A DNA stretch of 64,000 nucleotides from Pycnopodia helianthoides (taxonomy: Eukaryota > Echinodermata > Asteroidea > Forcipulatida > Asteriidae): assembly GCA_032158295.1 (NCBI GenBank), contig CM063249.1, positions 5,905,195 through 5,969,194 of the forward strand, in the 5' to 3' direction. How positions within the stretch are numbered: the stretch's first letter is position 1; every line of letters begins with the position of its first letter. Position numbers and translations under genes: made by a program. The notes under the pieces were generated by a model. It saw only the letters and a list, made by a program, of their open reading frames with translations, searched no databases and had not been told where the DNA came from. Shown piece after piece: positions 60,401-64,000 of the stretch.

Positions 60401-62655
60401 CTGGGCTAATATTATGACCCGGAATCTGTGTCAAAAACGACCCAGAAAATGGATAACAAATGAAGCAGAATCCGAGCTCAAACCCTTTTTTTAATAAAAC
60501 TATTTCCCAGGTCACTCTGACAGGCTCCATGGGATACGTAATCCGGGTCCATTTTGAACCGGGAGTGTTTTAGAGAGTAGGATCATTAAAGGCACTGGAC
60601 ACTAGGCCCTCTATTGGTAATTACTCAAAATAATTGTTAAAGGAACATTACAGAATTGGTTTTGCTAACAAAACAGTTGCTGGCAGTGTAAGCACTTTAT
60701 GTAATCTACCATATACATAAACTGACAAACCTGTAGAAGTTTGAGATCGATCGGCCATCTGGGTCACGAGAAAATAGTAAAAAACCGATTACACATTTGC
60801 ATGAAATCATATAGATTCAACAAATGAATGAAACGCTCACTGAGCGATAAACTCCAATCGGAAAATTAGTTTATTCATTTCTCATCAAATATGGCATTTC
60901 AGACGGAAATATTTCAAGGGATGTTTTCTACTACCATCATCATTAGACCGTGTAAGTTTTATGTAAATCTGTAATCAAAAGTATATTTTACAAGTTTTTT
61001 TCTTACCAGTTCTGTAATGTTCCTTTAACATAAAAACTTACTTGGTAACGAGCAATGGAGAGCTATTGATAGTATAAAACATTGTGAGAAAGGGCTCCCT
61101 CTGAAGTAACGTAGTTTTTGAGAAAGAAGTAATTTCTCAGTAAAATATTTGAATTGATTTTGAGACCTCACGCGTGAGGTCTCGAAATCAAGCATCTGAA
61201 AGCACACAATTTCGTGTGACAAGGGTGTTTTTTCTAGTACCATTATTATCTCGCAACTTCGACGAGCAGTTGAGTTCAAATTTTCACAGGTTTGTTATTT
61301 TGTGCAAATGTTGAGATACACCAAGTGAGAAGACTGGTCTTTGACAATTACCAAATGTGTCCAGTGTCTTTAACAAGCTGAGAAAATACAACAGAGTTAA
61401 AGACATCATCATTAAACACGGCCTCCCTCTGACCGTTAAGACTCACATGGCAATTCTCATTCCAGTCCCTGGAACACAGCATGAATGAAATCTCCAACAA
61501 AACATCACAAGATCCAATTGAAAATACAGTTGTTCAATAAAATGAACTGCATTGATATTTATAACAAGGGATAACCGCGGAGAGCCACAACATCACAGGC
61601 CAAACATTACAACCTCACAGAACATAGTACTAATAATGTGAATCCCAGTTGAATTCTAGTAAAACCCACCATTCGAAATAAACATGACAAATACCTATAA
61701 TGCATTTGCTGTTTAGTCAGCAAATATTCCCTCCCTCTATGCAAATATTAAATGCGTGATGTAGTCAGTATAAAATCCCAGATTACAGCATAAAAGCTTT
61801 CCAGTTGCCTTGATGTGAAGGTGTTCGAGTGGTAAAAATCTGAAGCATTAAGTCCGCCTGTTATTCTATGCCTCAACAGACACAGTCTCCTGGGCTTGAA
61901 ATCTTACACGATGTCATACAATTCACCGTCATTGACCGTCAACGAGTAAGGGGGGGAAAGAGGTATCCTCAACACTTAGTGGTAAAGGATCATTCTATCA
62001 TTCTGGTTTATGTTTATCTGCTTAAGTTAAGCAGATCTATTTTCAAGACTCTGCATACAGTGAAAAAAATCAAGTTTATTATGCTTCCTGTATAGGTCTG
62101 AATTTGTTATATGGACCCTACTACAGCTGATTTTACAATGACGATTGATAAAACTATAGCCTATTGCTCAAACACGAATCAATTCATCAATCAATCGATC
62201 AATCAATCGATCAGTAAATCAACCAATCACTGATTCGATCAATCAATCAACCAATCACTCAATAATTCAAATAATAAACCAATAAATCACGAACAATGTA
62301 AAAAAAAAAAAAAAATGAGGTGTAGCATGGTTAACAAGTTTTCCCTTTATACAAAGCTAGTATGCCCAGTAAGGCTCTATGAAGTTGAGGGGGATGATGA
62401 TGATGATGATGATGATGACCGCATATGACGGTCTTTATCGATAGTTTACACTCACCTTGCTGCCCACCACCATTACTATGTCCGTTGTCTACAAGTATTT
62501 GATACATTGAAAGGTACGGTGCGCCCCCACACGTCTCTGTTGTGTTGCCTGCACATGTTGCATTGCATAAGCTGTCCCTCACCGGCTGATTGTGGTAGAT
62601 GCGTTTACCGCAGTAACACTCACTATGAAACTCCAAACCCGCGTAGTAACTACCT
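33093..62655 (-). CDS. WSCD: WSCD-type protein: WSC domains plus sulfotransferase, 3' six exons
   Basis: Six visible exons in transcript order: 62456-62655, 41459-41619, 36612-36789, 35704-35871, 34537-34740, 33093-33460. They total 1279 bp with matching phases. They encode the second half of one WSC domain (ECYCG, CNATC, CGGAP), a second WSC domain with eight cysteines split over two exons, then a sulfotransferase domain. The sulfotransferase has the PAPS 5'-phosphosulfate loop SFPGSGNTWVRYLIE and a 3'-phosphate motif (IIRNPYKAIISEHNRK). The C-terminus ends GLPKDYDPRIEL. This is the layout of animal WSCD1/WSCD2, type II Golgi proteins for which sialate O-sulfotransferase activity has been reported; function here is inferred. 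About 150 N-terminal residues, including the membrane anchor and start of the first WSC domain, lie beyond 64000. The gene spans more than 30 kb, mostly repeat-filled introns. Whether it is closer to WSCD1 or WSCD2 cannot be told. Confidence 0.92.
33592..34023. mobile_element. MITE with TCGGACACTT ends in last intron of the WSCD-type gene
   Basis: Terminal inverted repeats are TCGGACACTTTATCAAGTGT and TCGGATACTTTTCAAGTGTC (second in reverse complement), each followed by CCGTTTT. Each arm also has a short internal hairpin (GGACACTT and AAGTGTCC). The element is 432 bp with no coding capacity. No clear target duplication was seen. It starts 131 bp past the last exon. Confidence 0.75.
34537..34740 (-). 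CDS. WSCD: WSCD-type gene, sulfotransferase 3'-phosphate exon
   Basis: Encodes FMGEREKWTKGNTIGVKTHR, FEAAILIIRNPYKAIISEHN and GHVGFAPEAQYTKGT. The Arg and Ser of IIRNPYKAIIS fit the RxxxxxxxS 3'-phosphate-binding pattern of PAPS-dependent enzymes. The donor GTGAGG is at 34535-34536. Confidence 0.93.
35704..35871 (-). CDS. WSCD: WSCD-type gene, PAPS loop exon
   Basis: Encodes ARCNGNITLKPDGTMPLVAI, SSFPGSGNTWVRYLIERATG and VYTGSFYNDGVLFKQ. The donor that keeps frame is GTTGGT at 35702-35703; a nearby GTAAAT five bases further on would shift the frame. The acceptor is at 35872-35873. Confidence 0.92.
36515..36553 (+). repeat. G-rich tract beside a WSC exon donor
   Basis: GGAGGAGGAGGGGGCGGTGG followed by more G runs, ending in an 11-G stretch. 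It is on the template strand of the WSCD-type gene, about 60 bp into the intron after the exon at 36612-36789. It could form a quadruplex. Confidence 0.75.
36612..36789 (-). CDS. WSCD: WSCD-type gene, second half of second WSC domain
   Basis: Encodes KFPLAALGSGTECHCG, HMQKVLPLGECNIPCRGDEK and YYCGGDSALSVYQTAAD: five of the eight WSC cysteines. It starts in phase 0 after AACAG and ends one base into a codon completed at 35871. The first 36 bases and the acceptor are part of the 11-copy array at 36754-37960. Confidence 0.93.
36754..37960 (-). repeat. 110-bp tandem array duplicating a splice acceptor and exon start, 11 copies
   Basis: Units repeat every 110 bp with few differences (for example CTAGCGCAG or CTAACGCAG). 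In the gene's direction each unit holds an intron tail (CTCTTCTTGTTTCTTGG), the acceptor CTAAACAG and the first 36 coding bases of the WSC exon (KFPLAALGSGT). Acceptors fall at 36790, 36900, 37010 and so on to 37890. Only the last one transcribed, at 36790, joins the full exon. The true exon thus starts inside the first unit. Confidence 0.95.
37961..41085. other. Intron of the WSCD-type gene between the two halves of WSC domain 2
   Basis: No gene recognised. Contains the TTAA MITE at 39083-39466 and poly-A and poly-T runs. Open frames on the plus strand at 38022-38616 lack recognisable motifs. Confidence 0.5.
39083..39466 (+). mobile_element. TTAA-flanked MITE, copy 5
   Basis: Full length (384 bp) with TTAA at both ends and the AGGAACATTACAG termini. 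It is in an intron of the WSCD-type gene. Confidence 0.9.
41086..41400 (-). mobile_element. Truncated TTAA-type MITE related to 60586-61373
   Basis: Starts TTAAAGGCAGGATATACTTT; next comes TGGTAATTGTCAAAGACCAG, then AACAAACCTATGAGCTGAAG. This is the reverse of the 3' half of the element at 60586. The far end is not clear; the right boundary is approximate. Confidence 0.55.
41459..41619 (-). CDS. WSCD: WSCD-type gene, linker and first half of second WSC domain
   Basis: Encodes QQTAALDTGLADGFRACLPR followed by PITPWKQSIFPDGFFTVDDK and LTITSCISACLEQ. The spacing of Cys in GFRAC, TSC and SAC matches the start of WSC domains. It is entered one base into a codon from the exon at 62456, which fits, and ends in phase 0 with donor GTAACT. 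Confidence 0.88.
42210..42460. mobile_element. MITE with GGGCCCAATTTCAT ends, inside minisatellite, copy A
   Basis: Terminal inverted repeats are GGGCCCAATTTCATGGCTCT and the complement of AGAGCCATGAAATTGGGCC, continuing through GCTTACCG. The 250-bp interior is GC-rich with repeated AAGCGC motifs. Confidence 0.85.
42565..42816. mobile_element. MITE with GGGCCCAATTTCAT ends, inside minisatellite, copy B
   Basis: Nearly identical to 42210-42460 along its length and with the same left junction (GTTAGATCT). It ends with an intact GGGCCC. Confidence 0.85.
43778..43981 (+). repeat. Tandem repeat, 31-bp unit, about 7 copies
   Basis: The unit is approximately AGCGGCGTTCTACTGTTC followed by a variable 13-base stretch ending TCGTTAT. 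Copies have diverged in the second part. Not coding. Confidence 0.85.
44436..44614. mobile_element. Fold-back element with TGAGCAAGTTCG ends
   Basis: Terminal inverted repeats are TGAGCAAGTTCGAGTGGGCG and TGAGCAAGTTCGGGTGGGCG (second in reverse complement), extending through ACTAGA. The element is 179 bp. No clear target duplication was identified. Confidence 0.8.
45079..45300 (+). mobile_element. Fold-back MITE (TAGACCCTTCCCATG ends), copy 2
   Basis: A 222-bp element with near-perfect terminal inverted repeats TAGACCCTTCCCATGAAATA and its complement at the right end. It is the better preserved relative of 6104-6330. The interior holds GTTGGCAAA and CCAACCAGTAGCG segments that also pair. Confidence 0.88.
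46724..47117 (-). mobile_element. TTAA-flanked MITE, copy 6
   Basis: Full length (394 bp), reverse orientation, TTAA at both ends. The terminus AGGAACATTACATAATTG has one change from the consensus. Confidence 0.9.
47556..47702 (+). repeat. Tandem repeat, 40-bp unit, about 4 copies
   Basis: The unit is TTGGTGATCACAATCGCAAT followed by CCTTCCTTGATTTAAAGCAT, nearly identical between copies. Not coding. Confidence 0.88.
47932..48339 (-). pseudogene. LINE reverse transcriptase tail remnant
   Basis: A minus-strand frame contains SRSGPSLWNSLPIRLRKETS then SHFKNEHKTHLL. The LWNSLP plus FK..LKTHLL order is the signature of the C-terminal tail of non-LTR reverse transcriptases. The catalytic domain is absent, so this is a 5'-truncated relic. 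Confidence 0.65.
54335..54522. mobile_element. MITE with GTGGCCCTGAAGG ends
   Basis: A 188-bp element with 28-bp terminal inverted repeats (GTGGCCCTGAAGGGACATCG and GTGGCCCTGAAGGTACATCG, then AACATATA). The interior repeats CGTGAATATT and ATATTTACG, so it is itself nearly self-complementary. Confidence 0.85.
59269..59352. mobile_element. Possible short fold-back element
   Basis: GGGCCTGTTTTTCTAAATCG on the left and the complement of GATAAACTCG-type sequence ending AAACAGCCCT on the right. The arms match only in part, so this is a weak call. Confidence 0.35.
59982..60340 (+). repeat. Direct duplication, about 178-bp unit, 2 copies
   Basis: CCGTGAAGTATTTGGGGAAC, GATTACCTAGAATCACCAAT and GTTACCAGCGAG recur about 178 bp apart with small differences. 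Not coding. Confidence 0.85.
60586..61373 (+). mobile_element. TTAA-flanked MITE, second family, split by a nested MITE
   Basis: Ends are TTAAAGGCACTGGACACTA and the inverted GTGTCCAGTGTCTTTAA. Without the insertion at 60637-61028 it would be about 396 bp. It carries the palindrome GACCTCACGCGTGAGGTC at 61165-61182. It is preceded and followed by TTAA, as in the nested family. Confidence 0.85.
60637..61028 (-). mobile_element. TTAA-flanked MITE, copy 7, nested
   Basis: Full-length copy inserted into the element at 60586-61373. The host reads ATTG-TTAA before and TTAA-CATAAAA after the insertion. This fits duplication of a single TTAA on insertion, the piggyBac pattern. Confidence 0.92.
62160..62290 (+). 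repeat. ATCA-type tetranucleotide repeat
   Basis: Imperfect runs of ATCA, with ATCAATCAATCGATCAATCA as the purest part, followed by a poly-A run at about 62300. Confidence 0.85.
62392..62418 (+). repeat. GAT trinucleotide microsatellite
   Basis: Nine consecutive GAT triplets in the intron just after the donor of the exon at 62456-62655. If intron is retained on the minus strand it would read as a His run. Confidence 0.8.
62456..62655 (-). CDS. WSCD: WSCD-type gene, second half of first WSC domain
   Basis: Encodes GSYYAGLEFHSECYCGKRIY, then SLCNATCAGNTTETCGGAPY, LSMYQ and a Ser/Gly/Gln-rich linker (HSNGGGQQ). It provides the last five cysteines of a WSC domain. The acceptor is either 62656-62657 or two bases inside it; the phase of the missing upstream exon would decide. 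The donor GTGAGT is at 62454-62455. Confidence 0.9.
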
Positions 62656-62804
62656 CTTTAAAGAAAAAACAAGAAAATAAAAAAAAACAAGATTGAAGGA
62701 TTTTCAGTCAAAAAGCCAAGATAACAATCAATCTAACAAATACCTCAACTGTTGCTGAACAGTTGTTTGTTGGGCACAAATATATCAAGTAATTATAAAC
62801 CACA

Positions 62805-62845
62805 AGGGAAACTGATTGGGTGCTCTACCAACTGAGCTATCTGGC
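62805..62845 (-). mobile_element. tRNA-derived SINE (family 2) 5' head fragment
   Basis: The minus strand reads GGGCCAGATAGCTCAGTTGG then TAGAGCACCC, which is the D-arm and A box of a tRNA. The anticodon and T arms are missing, so it is not a functional tRNA. The flank AAACCACAAGGGAAACTGA matches the flank at 11175, tying it to the same repeat family. Confidence 0.65.
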
Positions 62846-63279
62846 CCTATGTTGGCAACCTCCCTACTTTGTCAATATCTTTGTTGGGGGTGCCAGGTAT
62901 TTACGATACAACCTGGGAAGCAGCAAATAAAATAACATTAGTAATAATGAATATTTATTTAGTTACAAAAAAACACAATTACACAAGACAAACAAACAAA
63001 CGAACAAACAAACAACACAATAATAACAAACAACAATAAAAAGTGTACAAACATATATTTACAAGGCAATTAAATGTCAAATGAATATATTTTTTTAAAC
63101 CAAGAAAACTGACAGGAGTCCTAATGGGAAATCAATAAATGATATAAACACAACCTGCTGAATAAACTAATCAAAACTGGAACATACAACTAAGAACAAA
63201 TAAGACTAAAGGAGCCAGTTACAACCAATGCACAAGTGTGTGTTGTTTAGTTGGTAACTTATGTATACAGGGCAAAACA

Positions 63280-63375
63280 TGTGTTTAACATCTCTATGGA
63301 ACTCCTTGCCTGGTGAATATTTCCCTCCATTCTACAATCTAGACTGTTTAAGAGGAATATCAATTTCTCCCCTGA
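63280..63375 (+). pseudogene. LINE reverse transcriptase tail remnant
   Basis: Translation LWNSLPGEYFPPFYNLDCLR matches the usual WNSLP..IF...YNL..FK tail of non-LTR reverse transcriptases. No other part of the enzyme is present. Confidence 0.55.
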
Positions 63376-63544
63376 GTTGTTTTCATCTTAAACATTTTCT
63401 TCTTCTAGCCCCTTTGCAAGAGTGGCTTTTAGCCTTGTTCGGGGGCAGACTTGCATAAAACAAATCTATAGGCATTGGAGTTGTCGACAGCGAGGACTCT
63501 TACAGGTTATGACGTCACAAAGTAACCTTTTTGTGTACCGGAGT

Positions 63545-64000
63545 ATTGCTGGTACCTATGTCTGTATTCCTGCTACCAGTCTGTATTCCTGGTACCTGTC
63601 TGTACTCATGGTACCTGTCTGTACTCATGGTACCTGTCTGTATTCCTGGTACCTGTCTGTATTTCTGGTACCTGTCTGTATTCCTGGTACCTGTCTGTAC
63701 TCATGGTACCTGTCTGTATTCCTGGTACCTGTCTGTATTCCTGGTACCTGTCTGTATTCCTGGTACCTGTCTGTACTCATGGTACCTGTCTGTATTCCTG
63801 GTACCTGTCTGTATTCCTGGTACCTGTCTGTATTCCTGGTACCTGTCTGTATTCCTGGTACCTGTCTGTATTCCTGGTACCTGTCTGTATTCCTGGTACC
63901 TGTCTGTATTCCTGGTACCTGTCTGTATTCCTGGTACCTGTCTGTACTCATGGTACCTGTCTGTATTCCTGGTACCTGTCTGTACTCCTGGTACCTGTCT
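63545..64000 (+). repeat. 19-bp minisatellite, about 24 copies, runs off the window
   Basis: The unit is CTGTCTGTATTCCTGGTAC, with TACTCAT and TATTTCT variants. Each unit holds a GGTACC palindrome. An open frame on the minus strand is a repeat artefact. The array continues past 64000. Confidence 0.95.

Larger units (their letters stand above)
41620..62455. other. 20.8-kb intron of the WSCD-type gene
   Basis: Exons at 62456-62655 and 41459-41619 join in phase, so everything between is intronic as far as the sequence shows. It is filled with minisatellites, MITEs and a LINE tail, each listed separately. The stretches 48340-54334 and 54523-59268 hold only low-complexity runs, short unassigned open frames and a 24-bp perfect hairpin at 55542-55565. 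No gene nested on either strand was recognised. Confidence 0.6.
62656..63544. other. Upstream intron of the WSCD-type gene, repeat debris
   Basis: Contains a tRNA-like fragment, A-rich stretches with AAACAAACAA motifs and a LINE tail remnant. The exon for the first half of the first WSC domain was not found here and probably lies beyond the window. Confidence 0.5.

Noticed and set aside
62805..62845. Possible tRNA gene on the minus strand
   Set aside because: Only the 5' part of a tRNA is present; anticodon and T arms are missing and flanks match a dispersed repeat.
63625..63951. 108-codon frame of repeated Thr-Asp-Arg-Tyr-Gln-Glu-Tyr-type residues
   Set aside because: Product of the 19-bp minisatellite; period three units gives a repeating frame with no sign of a gene.

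Overview
The window is animal nuclear DNA. Genes are split into short exons with GT-AG introns, repeats and small transposable elements are dense, and the two recognisable gene families are metazoan. The tRNA-headed SINEs, many palindromic MITEs and gene content fit an echinoderm, probably a sea star. That species guess rests on remembered repeat types and is only moderately sure. All recognised genes are on the minus strand; most open reading frames elsewhere are chance or lie inside tandem repeats.

Positions 1-23800 hold a head-to-tail array of three M14A (carboxypeptidase A/B-type) secreted digestive zymogen genes. The leftmost is cut by the window edge: only exons 1-2 are visible, and exon 1 carries one extra base that breaks the reading frame. 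The middle gene (6362-14210, 10 exons, 419 codons) and the right gene (16294-23763, 10 exons, 414 codons) are complete. Both keep the signal peptide, activation propeptide, zinc ligands, Arg127/Asn144/Arg145, Tyr248 and Glu270, and their intron positions match one for one. They differ at the specificity position 255 (Ile versus Ala), so they probably trim different C-terminal residues in the same gut lumen.

Positions 23800-33092 are intergenic, with two large minisatellites (95-bp and about 36-bp units) and several MITEs. From 33093 to beyond the right edge runs a WSCD-type gene: WSC carbohydrate-binding domains followed by a sulfotransferase domain. Six exons are visible, with matching phases, and one intron is 20.8 kb long. 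The N-terminal exons lie outside the window. The most unusual structure here is an 11-copy, 110-bp tandem array at 36754-37960. Its repeat unit contains this gene's own 3' splice acceptor plus the first coding bases of a WSC exon.

Mobile elements include seven copies of one TTAA-flanked MITE (piggyBac-like ends), one of them nested inside another TTAA-flanked MITE; an element with an 8-bp target duplication; several other fold-back elements; two tRNA-derived SINE families; and decayed LINE reverse-transcriptase tails. No bacterial-type system, CRISPR array, rRNA or intact tRNA gene was seen.
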